Below are positions 11,997-22,900 of a stretch of 64,000 bases of DNA, in pieces. A program made the position numbers and the translations under genes. Where the stretch lies: contig JAKSZP010012210.1 of assembly GCA_022478985.1 (NCBI GenBank), positions 23,684-87,683 on the forward strand, in the 5' to 3' direction. This DNA is from Massospora cicadina. Lineage: Eukaryota; Entomophthoromycota; Entomophthoromycetes; Entomophthorales; Entomophthoraceae. The notes below the pieces were generated by a model, which worked only from the letters and a program-made list of their open reading frames with translations, did no database searches and was not told where the DNA came from. Each line of letters opens with the position of its first letter. Within the stretch, counting starts at the first letter, position 1.

Positions 11997-12414
11997 TGAG
12001 TTATAAGCTTTAAGGTAATTTTTACGTCTTATTACATAATTACTTGTTTAAAATGTAAAAACAGGAAGGGATTTTCTAATGGGACCATCTAGTACTAAAA
12101 AAAGGAAGGGATTTTATAAGACCTAATATAAGTTTAACTTCCATCCCTGATCTCAAACTTACCTTGGACCAACGGTGAGTAAAGGATAAGCATGTTCAGG
12201 TTGGTACCAAGAGGTCACGTGATGAGGTTGAAAACATTACATCAATTGTATTGAGACTTTAAAGTTATGTTATTAATAAATAAGGGTAGTTATATCTAGT
12301 TTTTAATTTGAAATTTGAGCAACATTCAAAGTAAATATCACTAGATTCGCAATATTAATGTTGCTCTTAGTTATAGGGAGGGTAAAGCCTCAACCTGAAG
12401 GAACACTTTAACTT
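11997..12414 (+). repeat. 3' LTR of element G, first fragment
   Basis: It begins TGAGTTATAAGC after the purine tract GAGGAGGGG (11985-11993). It matches 6342-6690 and stops at element A, whose target duplication AACTT occupies 12410-12414. The LTR continues for a few bases at 28668 and again at about 42985-43499. A CAGGTTGGTAC box near 12195 is shared with the LTRs of element D, showing family kinship. Confidence 0.6.
12063..12115 (+). mobile_element. Short retroposed tail with about 13-17 bp target duplication
   Basis: AGGAAGGGATTTT occurs at 12063-12075 and 12103-12115; the duplication may be 17 bp with one mismatch. Between them lies an insert ending GGGACCATCTAGTACTAAAA plus more A. Core and A-run equal the inserts at 8627-8645 and 2961-3002. 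It sits in the 3' LTR of element G; the 5' LTR lacks it at the matching place near 6430, so that copy serves as an empty-site control. Confidence 0.75.
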
Positions 12415-12906
12415 TGTTAACTTTTGGCGGTATTGATTAGATCCGCTACGCTGGTTGCACAGGTCAATCACCACTGAGCAATGGACTGATGATATGAAGA
12501 TCGCCTATACTTAGTAACAATAACAATATATAAAATATGGGAATATCGCCCCAGCTGGTACTATTTTATTACTCACAAAAGCGCAGACTATCTCTGCTAA
12601 CTTTTTCCCTGTTCCAATTCAAAAACCTCTCTCCCTCTATGCTTTCTTTCAGCTAATAATCTTCAGTCATCTCTGTCAATCTTGACCCATAAGCTTAGTA
12701 ACTTTCTATTTCCTTACAACTTTAGGGGTTTCATGCCATCATTGAGGCTTTAACGGAATTCCCTCAATTTGCCAAACTATTAGAAGTTTGATCAGTTTGC
12801 TTCACATCAACATTATCTTCCACTCAAGCTCAAGGATCACTTGGTTTATAGATATAAAATCTGACGGATATATGGCTTATCGTCCAGTAATACCAATTTC
12901 TTGACA
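12415..12906 (-). repeat. 3' LTR of element A
   Basis: TG...CA ends (plus-strand TGTTAACTTTTGGCGG ... CTTGACA). It matches 28176-28667 along its whole length. On the minus strand it is preceded by the purine tract AAGGGGGG (plus 12910-12917), which fits the 3' LTR in that orientation. Confidence 0.85.
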
Positions 12907-12917
12907 TTACCCCCCTT

Positions 12918-13340
12918 GACTGGACAATAAGCTCCTATTGCTTGTAAGCCAAAGGAACTTTTTATAAACTCAGTAGATAATACAATCACCTGTGGGTTCC
13001 TTAATGGTGTAGGCATTGATACCAGTCTTCTCAATTAATTAGAATGGCCCGCCTAGATATTAGTGAGCTTGTTCTTCCTTCCAAATCCATGTTGGTCGTG
13101 GAACAAGACATGATCTCCTACAGAGAACTGTGTGATTATGCTACATCTATTTTGGTCAGCCTCTTGATCACAAATCTTCTTAGTAAGCTAGTAGAATACT
13201 CATCCATTTGTAGTTTTATCATCATGTCCATTAAGTTGGTCAGGTAACGCTGTGGTTCTACTATGCCAGTATCCTGCACACAGAATAAAGCAGAGAGGGC
13301 AAAGCCAAATATCTACCATAGAGCAATTGGAAAGGACTCT
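12918..13340 (-). pseudogene. Element A integrase C-terminal part
   Basis: On the minus strand this aligns with the C-terminal integrase region of element C (38640-38940): a strand with VLFHDQHGFGRKNKL near 13085, an AYTIK strand near 12995, and a tail up to the purine tract. The reading jumps to 15247 at its upstream end, where the 1.9 kb insert interrupts it. The shared GACTCT at 13335-13340 and 15247-15252 marks the break. Confidence 0.65.
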
Positions 13341-15246
13341 TCCTGAAATCTCTCTTTCACTTCAACATTGAAATTGAAGCCAATTTAAAATTTAAAAAAT
13401 ACATATAATCACTGCTTGATCAAACCAATACTTACGAATTTCAATGCTCTTGACGCCTGCTGCCCCAATTTAGGTGGTGGTGCGCCACCATCTGGCGTAT
13501 TTCAGCCACCACTGAAGCACGCCTGGGATGGCTTTGCTAGCCCCCCTAACGTTACTAGGCATTTATGCCCCCACTTGGGACTTAGCCCACCACCTCACAA
13601 GTTCCCAGACGGTGCTCCTAAGCCCTTTGGTGCTCCCACAGAGAAATTTGCATTTTGGCCTCTGGATCAAATATGGGAACCTCTTCCCATAAGCAAGCAT
13701 GGCAATTATTGAGATGGCAACAACGGTGTTTAAACCAGCTAGCTTAATTGATTTCAGCCCCTCTAAGGGTTATTTCAACCCAAGGCTTCCATACTGAGGC
13801 GATGATAAGGCAGCATCTAAGCTGCCGTTTTTTAAAAACAGTCCCCTTCCACCATTCACACCCAACTTCCAGATGAGGCCACTTTGGTGATCCAATTCGC
13901 TGAGATGCCATCCCACCTTTCCCCCAAACACATCCACTATGAGCTCACAGAGGGTTTGGATGTTTACAGCACAGACCCCATGTTGCAATTTGTGGTTCTG
14001 AATGGCGAAAATCATTTGGCAGAGCTGCACGCCTTTGCAATGATCCGCCCATTCCATTGTAACACCCATATTGCAATTCCCCCTCTGATGGTGTTCAGAT
14101 TCATACCTGAACACCCATTCTGAGCGCGCATCAAGAACAGTCGTGCCATTTGCAACTTGTGCTTTGAGCTTGATCACTTGAAGCACAAGCGCCCTATAGT
14201 TTCCACCTCCACTGCTTCCATTGCTCCTCACTCCAGCGTTGGGTTGGCGGCCAGTTTGGCCCAATTTTTTGAATGGGGCTCAATCCCACCCCCAACCTCA
14301 GAAAATTTTGGCGCCAATTCCAAGGCAGCAGCCAATCAAAATATAAAAAATTTAAAAATTTGAACAATTTGACCAGATTATGGAATCCTGAGTAGGTGGC
14401 CAAGGCAGTTTCTGACTTAGTTGCCATGGTTGACAGTCTGCACCCAATAAGCACCTGCCACCACTCCGATTCTGGTGGCTGGCCTAGCGTTGGCCAAGCT
14501 TAATTAGAATGCCTAAACTGGATTGATGATAGTGGCCGCTGAATAATGTCATGCCAGATTTTTCTTTGGAGGAATTTTTTATAATTCCTCCAGATTCGCG
14601 CTCTCATCATTTCTGTTCAAAACCTGGTTTTGATAATTATAAAAATATACACAAAAATGGCGTTGAGGCTGCAGCTGACACTGCCAACGCCCTACTCCGC
14701 CAATAACTTCATGGGTCAATGAAACCTATCATGGAGGGTATTCCTATCTCAAACTTCCCTCATGATTTTGAGGAAGATGAAAAATATGAAATTGAGGAGC
14801 TTGCTTTTGGTGCAAGCCGCACTTGCATTGATGCATTAAAAACTTCTCTTTTTGATACCAATAATCCATAAACCGCCAGTGCGTCAAGTCGTTTACTTGT
14901 GCGCTGGATCTCATCACTTTTGCTGAGCGTTAACTTGCTCAATATGTTGAGCAATGGATAACGCCGGCATCATAAATGAAGAAAACCCACTTTTATACCT
15001 TCTTTTGCCTCATATTGCTGATGCTCCTACCCCAAGGTTGTCCGCCATAGACCGCCAGCTAAAGAAGGCACTGGACAAAAGTTTCCACATAGCTTTCTCA
15101 CTTTCTGATATGGCTTCATAGGCTGTTGGCTAAGGTGCCATATTAAGAATTGTTTTGTTTCTAATAATCCCTTTGTTTGGCCCATTTTCAAAAAAAGATG
15201 TATGGCTGCTCCCCCTTTTGGGTTTGGCATCACTAATGCTAAAAAA
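13341..15246 (+). mobile_element. Unidentified 1.9 kb insert in the integrase of element A
   Basis: Element A integrase is continuous with element C when 13341-15246 is removed, and GACTCT (or GACTCTT) occurs on both sides (13335 and 15247), so this is an insertion with a 6-7 bp duplication. The plus strand ends in CTAAAAAA. On the plus strand 13416-13712 and 14157-14363 are open, and the stretch near 14150-14200 reads C-N-L-C-F-E-L-D-H-L-K-H-K-R, a CX2CX4HX4C knuckle with the last Cys changed to Arg. Further plus-strand coding-like stretches lie near 14655-14870 and 15010-15110. A non-LTR or Gag-carrying element is possible. No RT, transposase or terminal repeats were found. Confidence 0.55.
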
Positions 15247-16371
15247 GACTCTTGCCTGTTGACTAGTGGTAGCTTATATAGTAAGCAAAGACAGCGGTGG
15301 ATAGGAGGGTACTCCATCAAGAGGGCTGATCCTTTACAAGCTTTCAGAGTACGTTTACCAATGTTTCATTGACTTGTTCCACCATCCCATTAGATTTAGG
15401 ATGGTAGGGTGTAAGTACGGCCCCACGGATTACCATTATTATGCTTAACTTGGGAAGGTTATGCAACGTGAAATTGGTACCATTGTACATGAGGATAAAT
15501 TGCAGATAGCCATGTCGCTGTATGTCACACTCCATGATAAACCTGGTGGTAGTGACAGCCCCTAAATTATTGATCGCTCTTGCTTCCAACCATCTTGTCA
15601 AGTGATCAAATGCTGCTAGTATATATTTGGATTAGTTTGCTCCAGTTGGAAGAGGCCCTACTATGTCAAATGAAACAGTATGCCATGCAAAACGGGGCCT
15701 AACCCTCTGGTAGATGGTCTTCTTATGGAAAGATTTCTCCACTTGGCGCTAATAACAAGGAACCATATCAAGAATGTCATTATGCATGCTCTCCCATTAG
15801 TAGAGGGGTCACAAGAACTCTAACGTTTTCTAAAAACCTCCATGGCATATCGCCTTATGGGCATCCCCAATAAATGCTGGCCTATCAGAGGGCTTTAGAA
15901 ACTCAGCGTTGCTTCTCAATCTTCTTATAAAGTTTCCTTTGCGCAAGTGGGTATCTCGTCTAATCCCATCTAGCGCTTTGATCAAAGTGGCGGTTCACTG
16001 TGATCTTTGCCACCACCATCTTCTCATACATGATAGCCAAATCTGCCATAATGGCGAAGGTTGGTAACTGCGAGAGACAGTCTGCATTCTGATGCTTCTT
16101 CCCAGCCAGAGTACTATCTCAAAGTCATATGCTTGGAGCTTCAAAGCCCATTGTGTGAGCTGTTCTTCAGGTTCACAGAGATTCTGCAGCTAACGCAATA
16201 ATGCATAATCTGTTGCCATTTGAAATTTCATCCCGTGGAGGTATACCCAGAACTGTTCATATGTGTATATCACTGCTAAGCATAATGCTCAGTCGCAGTG
16301 TAATTACGTTCATGACAGTTTAAGTTTTGTCTAATGAACATAACAGGGTGCTCTACGCCAGCATCCTTATG
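15247..16371 (-). pseudogene. Element A RNase H end and integrase core (D-D-E with second Asp lost)
   Basis: The minus strand begins at 16371 with the second half of RNase H (ERNYTATE-like, then IYTYEQFWVYLHG), cut from its first half by element B. The integrase core follows: SFDIVGPLPTGAN with the first catalytic Asp at 15665-15667, FILMYNGTNF with Tyr in place of the second Asp at 15485-15487, and MVEQVNETL with the Glu at 15377-15379. Spacings are 59 and 35 residues between them, the canonical DX35E pattern. The core frame 15344-15601 is open. One key residue is lost, so it is inactive even apart from the stops. Confidence 0.75.
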
Positions 16372-16376
16372 GGATA

Positions 16377-17027
16377 TGTAACAGATCAGGAGGCACCTGA
16401 TCCTTACATTGCTTTGGATTGGGTGGCATTCTATCCAAACGTGGCTCTGATTTAAAAAGCATCGAACTTGGGAAGGTCAGAATTGGGAAAATTCACCATC
16501 CTGAATCCGAATTGCATCTGTGTAATGATGTCAGGCTTACACACGTCGTGGATGGTGATCCTGTGGGATGGGGAATCTTCGCTAATGATGTGTAGGATGG
16601 TGCTTGAAAGAGCTTAACGAAGGAGAAGCTTATTCCATAATAGCAGGGCACTATTTAGGGGAGGATGTCACAGCCCTGAAGGGCAGTTGCGTCTTCTAGG
16701 AGGAAAAATGCAAATCAAACAAAGAGAAAACTTGCTACCAAACAATATTTTTTTATTTAAAATTACTAAAGCGGATCAGATCAGAAATATGAGCAAATAG
16801 TGAGCTCGGTGTGGCGTTGGCATCAAACTTGGCCCTTTCCTGGCCCCTGACTTTGCTGTTGATGTGCAGCGTCATTGGAACAGTGGTACGAGATTATGTG
16901 GCAATAATAAGTCATGGCTTTCAGGTTTGGGGATGGGCTTCTGCAGGCCTGTCCCTAGTATGGTCAGTAGCCTGGCTCTTACTACCCAATTTGTTCGTTG
17001 CATATTGGCGCAAACCTGCCCATTACA
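16377..17027 (+). repeat. 5' LTR of element B
   Basis: TGTAACAGATCAGGAGGCAC to CCCATTACA. It pairs base for base with 21288-21938, with scattered mostly transition differences. A CAACAATAT-like AT-rich stretch near 16740-16760 may be the promoter region. Open frames at 16811-17166 are LTR sequence crossing into gag and are not genes in themselves. Confidence 0.9.
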
Positions 17028-17940
17028 TTATATGCAACTCCAATACTTTTTTGTCAGTTTTGTGGGGCCCCAAGAAAAGGTGGTGGCTCCAGAAGAAGAG
17101 GAATGTTATCGCCATGTGTTGACGGCGGTGATGGTGAGTTTTTCACTAACTTTCACAATAAGATAGGTGGTTTAAGTTTGTGGCGCAAGACCTATAAATG
17201 TGGAGGAATGCCAGGGAGGTTCTACATCTCCAAAAGGTTGGGCTGCTTTGCCCATGGAAGCATTAGAAAAGATCCCCCAAGTGGTGTCACAGATTCATTT
17301 TAGGCATGGTTGGCTCAAGCAATGGAAGGGGAGGCCCCCTTCTCATTGCAGATTACGCAAATTGTGGAAGCACTACCCCCAGATCTAGCCAGGTGGGTGT
17401 GAGAGTTGATTGAGGAGTAAGGTCGTCTTCCAGGATCCATGGATGAGTGTGTCAATTGGAGCGACTAGGCTGCCTTCTCAGATGAGGTGCAAGATTAAGC
17501 GTGGTCAGCTTAGCTGGTAGTGTGTCAGGGCCGAGGATTGGTTGAAGAATATGGGCAGATTTTTCATCCATTGGCGAAAGCAGCATGAGTCTCAAATTTA
17601 CAATCATCTCAAATGTTCAGACAGGGGCTGCAAGTGGATACGTTAGCCAACATGGCAGCTGCTAAAGTTCAGAATTCATTGGCAAAAGAAATTGCGTTGG
17701 TGGTTCAGGTGGAGAAACAATTGACCTTGGCGCGTAACCAGCGGGAAGATTCTATGTCCCTGAGAAGAGGCCAGTCACCTGTAGTGGCCAGCAGAGGGCT
17801 AGGAGGTTGACAGGGTTCACCCCGGAACTTCAGGAATATCCATGGGGGGTTCCACCAGGGAAACGGTGAGGAGTCAGGAAGAACATACCGGGGGGCTGGG
17901 AAGAGTTATAGTCCTAGACCTACCTTACCTGCAAATTTGC
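17028..17940 (+). pseudogene. Element B gag remnant
   Basis: Gag would form the particle that packages the element RNA. The frame is broken repeatedly. Readable pieces include a VEALPPDLARWV strand near 17367 and a Gln- and Ala-rich helix-like stretch (17613-17810) followed by Arg- and Gly-rich sequence. I found no zinc knuckle. Assignment rests on position between the LTR and the protease. Confidence 0.55.
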
Positions 17941-17959
17941 AATCTGAGAATGCCAAACA

Positions 17960-19190
17960 TTAAATCTACTCTTCACTTTATCCTAGGTTATTTATTCTGG
18001 TGGAGTTATACTCACATGGATGAACAGAGAAGGTGCTGGCCCTGGTTTATACAGGGGTTGAGGAAAATTATGTGGAGTTTGCCTTAGCATAACGTTTGAA
18101 GTTATAGATGAAGAGGGGACCTGAGGTAATGTTTGCCGCTGTGTCACTAAGAGCTCCATCATGGCATTTAGAGCCCTTAGTAGTTGTTTGGCAGGACCCG
18201 TTTTGGTTAAAAAAGAGTTTCTGTGCAATTAGAAATCTAGCCCATCCTGTGGTACTGAGGATGAGATGTTGCATTACTTCCAGCCCTAAATTGATTTGTT
18301 GCATAAGACGATTATATTTGACTCTGCAGATTGGTCCTCAGATGAAGTGGAAGATAGAGGTTGAGGGTGATGTCCTGAGCGGTTGTGGGAGCTTGGGTGG
18401 GATGCAGGAGGTAGAGTTACCAGCTTAATATAGCGACTTTGTTGATGTATTTGGTCCTATTGGTAACTCACCTTTTTCCCTTATGAGTTCTTTTGCATTT
18501 CCATTCCAGTTTAAGGAGGGGTCAATGCTTTCCAGGGGATGTCTGGTATATGCTTTTAAAGAATGGGTCAGAGAAGCGTTGGAGGGCCATGTGAAATTGA
18601 TGTTGGACAAAGGTTTAATTGAGCCCTCTATGTCTCCAGTTGTGTCTCCTGTATTACTAGTGCCAAAAGCAAGTGGCAAATTACGCCCATGCATGGGTTT
18701 CCAACTTTTAAACATGGTCACTGAGCCTGATCTGTATCCAATGCCCTTATTGTAGGATATTCTCCCAATGGTTATCAGATGCATGATGTTTACAAAACTT
18801 GACCTAGCAGATGTGTTTAATAAAGTATGGGTGTGACTGGAGCACCAGCAATACACAGCGTTTAAATGCCACCTAGGGGTGTATCGATATTGCGTGTTGC
18901 CATTTGGGCTGAGGAATGCCCCAGTAGTGTTCCAGTAGATGATCGGCCATGTCCTTGGAGGAAATTCTGGTCAATGCTGTGCTGCTTATATGGATGATAT
19001 CCTAATATTTTCGTGGTCCCAGGAGTATCATGTCTGAGATGTCCATAAAGTACTGGGGCAATTGGCTGGATGGGTTTAAGGTTGAAGCCTTCCAAGTGAG
19101 AATTCAACTAAAGTTCAATAATGTTCCTTGGCAACGTGGTTTTCCAGAATGGATTGGGAGTATGTCCAGATAAGCTGCGTGCGGTGTGGG
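17960..19190 (+). pseudogene. Element B protease and reverse transcriptase
   Basis: A protease strand VLALVYTGVEENYVEF is at about 18030-18080; the catalytic Asp is Tyr at 18048-18050. RT starts after a linker: the open stretch 18483-18755 has KGLIEPSMSP, VSPVLLVPKASGKLRPC and YPMPLL, then FTKLDLADVF, VLPFGLRNAPVVF and the active-site box AYMDDIL, with Y-M-D-D intact at 18987-18998. Several stops interrupt the frame, including one at 18754. The RT fold is clear and the catalytic Asp pair survives, but the protein cannot be made whole. Confidence 0.75.
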
Positions 19191-19800
19191 CATTGAAGGC
19201 CCCATGGATCAGATGGGGTTGCAGATTTTTTTGGGAACATTGAACTTTCTTCGTTAGTTTGTGAAAAATCTTTCCCGTATGGTCTTACCTCTTAGCGTCT
19301 AACAAAGGAAATCTAGTTCATATGGGGAATGAAAGAAGCATGAGCATTCTAGTTACTGAAGGGTAAGTTACTTACTGCACCTGTACTGGCCCATCTGGAC
19401 CCTGAGAGGCCATTCGTGGTGGAAACGGACGACTCAAATTATGCTGTGGGGGCGGTATTGCTTCAGGAAGGGGAAAATGGGCTGGAACACCCCATGTGTT
19501 ACTTCAGCTGTAAGTTGATCCTCGTGGAAACAAACTACTTGATATATGATAAGGAACTGTTGGCGGTGAAGGCGGCCTTGTGAGAATGGCAACATCACCT
19601 GCTCTAAGACTGGCATCCTTTTGTTATTTGGAAGGATCACAAGGCGTTGGAATACTATCAAGAGCCTAGAAAAATGAACCAGTGGCAGGCCAGATGACAT
19701 GTAGAGCTGGTCCATTATGACTTTCAGCTGGAGTACAGGCCAGGAGCGTCAAATTCCTAGCAGATTTGTTGAGTCAATATGGGGTCTTTGTGTAAGAGAA
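19190..19800 (+). pseudogene. Element B RT thumb and RNase H
   Basis: After an RT thumb-like stretch near 19220-19290 comes FVVETDDSNYAVGAVLLQ, with the first RNase H Asp at 19428-19430, then NYLIYDKELLAV with the conserved Glu near 19555, and VIWKDHKALEYY with the Asp-His pair near 19630. The tail LEYRPGASN matches the usual end of RNase H in Gypsy elements. Stops near 19581 and 19695 break it. Confidence 0.7.
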
Positions 19801-19899
19801 GGAGGAATTGGAGGAGTTTAATACGGACATGTTGTTCTGACTGGACCAATTTGTGATGTTGGAGGATAAGGAAAGTGTTGGGTGAGGAAATCTTCTAGA

Positions 19900-21060
19900 A
19901 GTAAAGGAAATTGGAATTTTCCTGGAGACTGAAAGCCAAGATGATGGAGGGACGGCCGCATGGGCACCATGAGGCTTTCATGAAGAGGGGTGAGGTGCTA
20001 TACCACAATTATTGCGTATGGGTGCCCAACCCATTGCTACATTGTGAGGTAATCTGGGCTTCTAATGATCATCCATTGGCAGGTCATCCAGGAGTGGAGA
20101 AAATGGTGGAATTGGTGCAGCAATCGTATTTGTGGCTGGTCCTGCGTAAGGAGTCAAGAATTATGCGTGGGAGTGTTTTAATTTCAGGTTGAAGCCCTCA
20201 AGAAAACCACCATCGGGTAAGTTGAATCCACTGCTGATACATGAGCCCCTTGGAGCTTAATTAGTGTCAATTTCATAACAGGACTCCCAAAGGTGCAGGG
20301 GAAGGATGCGGTTATGGTGGTCATGGACAGACGTACCAAATATGCTGAGTTCTTCCCATGCACCAGGAGTTTTTTGGCAAAGGACGCGGTGAGGATTTCC
20401 ATCAATGAGGTGTTCTCCCGCCATGGTCTACCCATGGAAATCATTTTATACTGGGGTCCACAATATGTTTCAAAATTCTGGTCAAGTCTGCTGGGGAAAT
20501 TGGAAATCAGGCCTGGACGGTCCTTAGCTTACCATCCTCAATCTGATGGACAAACATAGAGGGTGAATCAGATACTTGAGAAGTATCTCCAGTGTTACAT
20601 GTCCTTTTGAAAGGATGACTAGGTTTCATGGGTTTGGATGGCCCAGTTTACTTACAACAATCATTCTCAGTCCTCAACGGGAATGTCACCATTATTTACA
20701 AATCATGGACTCAATACCAGATCAAATGGGGATCCATGGGCGGAGTGTTTCAGGGGACAGATGAGATAATGCGTACCATGTCAGATATTGGGAAGAAAAT
20801 ATGGGAAAATCTGGAGCAGGTGGTGACTCAGCAGAAGTGACAGGAAGATTAGCAAAGGGCGCAAGATCCAACGTTTGAGCCCAGTGACAGGGTATTGGTG
20901 GCGGCTAAGAACTATGCTTTACTAGTCAAGTGTTGTAATATGGGACTGAAGTTTTTGGGCCCATGCTGGATCATATGGGCTATTAATCAGGTAGCCTTTG
21001 AGTTAAGTTTGCCAATATGTTCCAAAGCCAATCCAATGTTTCCGCTTTCCAGCTTCAAGC
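19900..21060 (+). pseudogene. Element B integrase; all three catalytic acids lost
   Basis: The zinc-binding part (HPLAGHPGVEKMVELV) is near 20072-20120. The core is in one frame: VNFITGLPK with Asn at 20269-20271 for the first Asp, EIILYWGPQY with Tyr at 20449-20451 for the second Asp, and SDGQT followed by TAG at 20557-20559 for the Glu. Spacings of 59 and 35 residues are exactly canonical, so these are the catalytic sites and all three are mutated (D to N, D to Y, E to stop). Later frames contain the usual YNNHSQSSTGMSP strand near 20655. Reading continues with stops to the chromodomain. Confidence 0.75.
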
Positions 21061-21118
21061 ATTCAAGGGAATAGGTCTGGAGCGTCCAGGATGACTGAAC
21101 CCTAGGGAAGGGGATTTA

Positions 21119-21280
21119 CCAGAATATGAGGTGGAACAAATATTGGATGCAAAATGGGTGAGGGGCGGGCAGCAACAGCTGGTGAAGTGGAAATGCTATC
21201 AAGTAGAGGAGGTGATGTGGCAGATGAAGGAGGACTGTGCACGGTGCCCAGAGAAGGTCCAGGAGTTCTGGTCTTTATAG
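21119..21280 (+). pseudogene. Element B integrase chromodomain, open reading
   Basis: Fifty-three codons are open from 21119 to the TAG at 21278-21280. YEVEQILDAKWVRG is the first strand, QQLVKWKCY the second with the aromatic Trp, and EEVMWQ the position of the ligand-cage turn, followed by a C-terminal helix ending in EFWSL. This is a chromodomain as found in fungal chromoviruses. The stop lies seven bases before the 3' LTR, next to the purine tract AGGGGG (21279-21284). It is the best preserved chromodomain in the window. Confidence 0.8.
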
Positions 21281-21287
21281 GGGGTGA

Positions 21288-21938
21288 TGTAACGGATCAG
21301 GAGGCACCTGATCCATATATTGTTTCAGCTTGGGTGGCATTCAATCCAAATGTGGCCCTGATCCAAAAAGCATTAAACTTGGGATGGTTAGAATTAAAAA
21401 ATTCTCCATCCAAAACATGAATTACATCCATGGAATAAAATCAAGTTTATGCATAACATGGAAGGTGATCCGATGGGGTGGGGAATCTTTGCGAATGATG
21501 TGTAGGATGGTGCTTAAAAGAGCTTAACAAAGGAGAAGTTTATTCAATACTAGCAGGGCACTATTTAGGGGAGGATGTCACAGACCTAAAGAGCAGTTGC
21601 GTCTTCTAGGAGAAAAAATGCAAATCAAATAAAGAAAAACTTTCTAACAGAAAATATTATTTTAATTAAAAATATTAAAGCGTATCAGATCAGAAATATG
21701 AGCTCAACCAGTGAGCTTGGTGTGGCGTTGGCATCATTCTCAGCCCTTTCCCGGTCCCTGACTTTGCTGTTGATGTGCAGCGTCATGGGAACAGTGGTAT
21801 GAGAAAATGTGGCAATGATGAGGCATGGCTGTCAGGTTTGGGGATGGGCTTCTGAAGGCCTGTCCCTAGTATGGTCAGTAACATAGCTCTTACTGCCCAA
21901 TACCACTGTTGCATATTGGCGCGAACCCGCCCGTTACA
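21288..21938 (+). repeat. 3' LTR of element B
   Basis: TGTAACGGATCAGG to CCCGTTACA, 651 bp, paired with 16377-17027. It is preceded by the purine tract and followed by the target duplication GGATG. Confidence 0.9.
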
Positions 21939-21943
21939 GGATG

Positions 21944-22900
21944 AAACTGCTTCTGCAGTGGAAAGGGATGCGTCCATTTGCACTATGAATTGTTTTTTAT
22001 AAATTATGATATTGTAAAAATGGGCTAACTCACCAACGTGTTCCGCAAGAAATCAAGCATTTTAACATTGTTCAGTTTAGTCAAAGGTGGCGTTCTTCCT
22101 AAATAACTTAAAGAGTGGTTCCCCAATACAAATGAAGTTAGCAATGAACTTCTGATAGTAACCAACCATCCTCAAAAACAGTTGGATATCGTGCTTATTG
22201 CCTGGTCAAGTCATCTTACATATGGCATCCACCTTTGAAAGCCGAGGTCTAAGAACATTTTAGTCTAATACGAACCCAAGGTATTCCAATTTTCCCTTAA
22301 AAATGACACTTCTGAGGCTTTATCTTGATGTTTGCATCAGCAATACAGCGAAACACTTGTTCCAAAATGGTCCCGACGTTCTGTGAATGTCTAAAAGAAC
22401 ACATTAGTATTGTCAAGCTAGACTAGGATGCAGGACAGTTTCAAATCATTTAAGATAGTGTTCTTAGCCCGCTGAAACGTAGCTGGGGCGTTACATGACC
22501 CTTGGGGCATACACGTAAAGTTAGAACAACCCTTTAGAAGTGATCATAGCACATTTCTCCCATTCCGCCACTGGAAACTCAATCTGCAAGTACCTCAATA
22601 TCAAATTTATGGCAGAAAAATAATTAGCCCCTCCCAGTCAATCTAAAGCTTCATCAATCTGTAGGATGGAATAGGATATTTCTTTGTGACTATATAGAGC
22701 TTCCAGTAATCAATAACCACCCAGTTGGTGCCATCTTTTTTCTTAACAATAAGCACTGGCGACTCCCATGGGCTCTTGAATGGCTCTATCATCTCTTGTT
22801 GAATCAATTTGTCTATGTCAAAGGAGACAACCTATTCCGTCACTTTGACTGCTGAATAGGCCGTGAACAAATGTGAAGGTGATCTCCTGTGTCCACCTAA
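21944..22900 (-). pseudogene. Element A reverse transcriptase and first part of RNase H
   Basis: On the minus strand, from high to low coordinates: a connecting stretch, then ANYFSAINLILRYLQIE near 22600 (palm strand with AIN for AMD), the active-site box at about 22408-22419 reading stop-L-D-N where Y-L-D-D is expected, the thumb FLRMVGYYQKFIANF near 22130, and FIVQMDASLSTAEAV (first RNase H Asp) ending at 21944. Element B then interrupts RNase H, which resumes at 16371. The pieces align with element C at 36660-37400 step by step. Confidence 0.75.

Larger units (their letters stand above)
16377..21938 (+). mobile_element. Element B: Ty3/Gypsy chromovirus inserted in RNase H of element A
   Basis: Identical-length LTRs of 651 bp (16377-17027 and 21288-21938) with TG...CA ends are flanked by GGATA (16372-16376) and GGATG (21939-21943), a 5 bp duplication with one transition. 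Gag, protease, RT, RNase H, integrase and chromodomain follow on the plus strand in the usual order. The site splits the RNase H of element A just after its first catalytic Asp strand. Many stops and frameshifts are present. Confidence 0.9.

Noticed and set aside
13770..14264. 164-codon minus-strand open frame
   Set aside because: It lies opposite plus-strand frames with a zinc-knuckle-like motif and shows no family resemblance of its own; it is most likely a shadow, though the coding strand of this insert is not proven.
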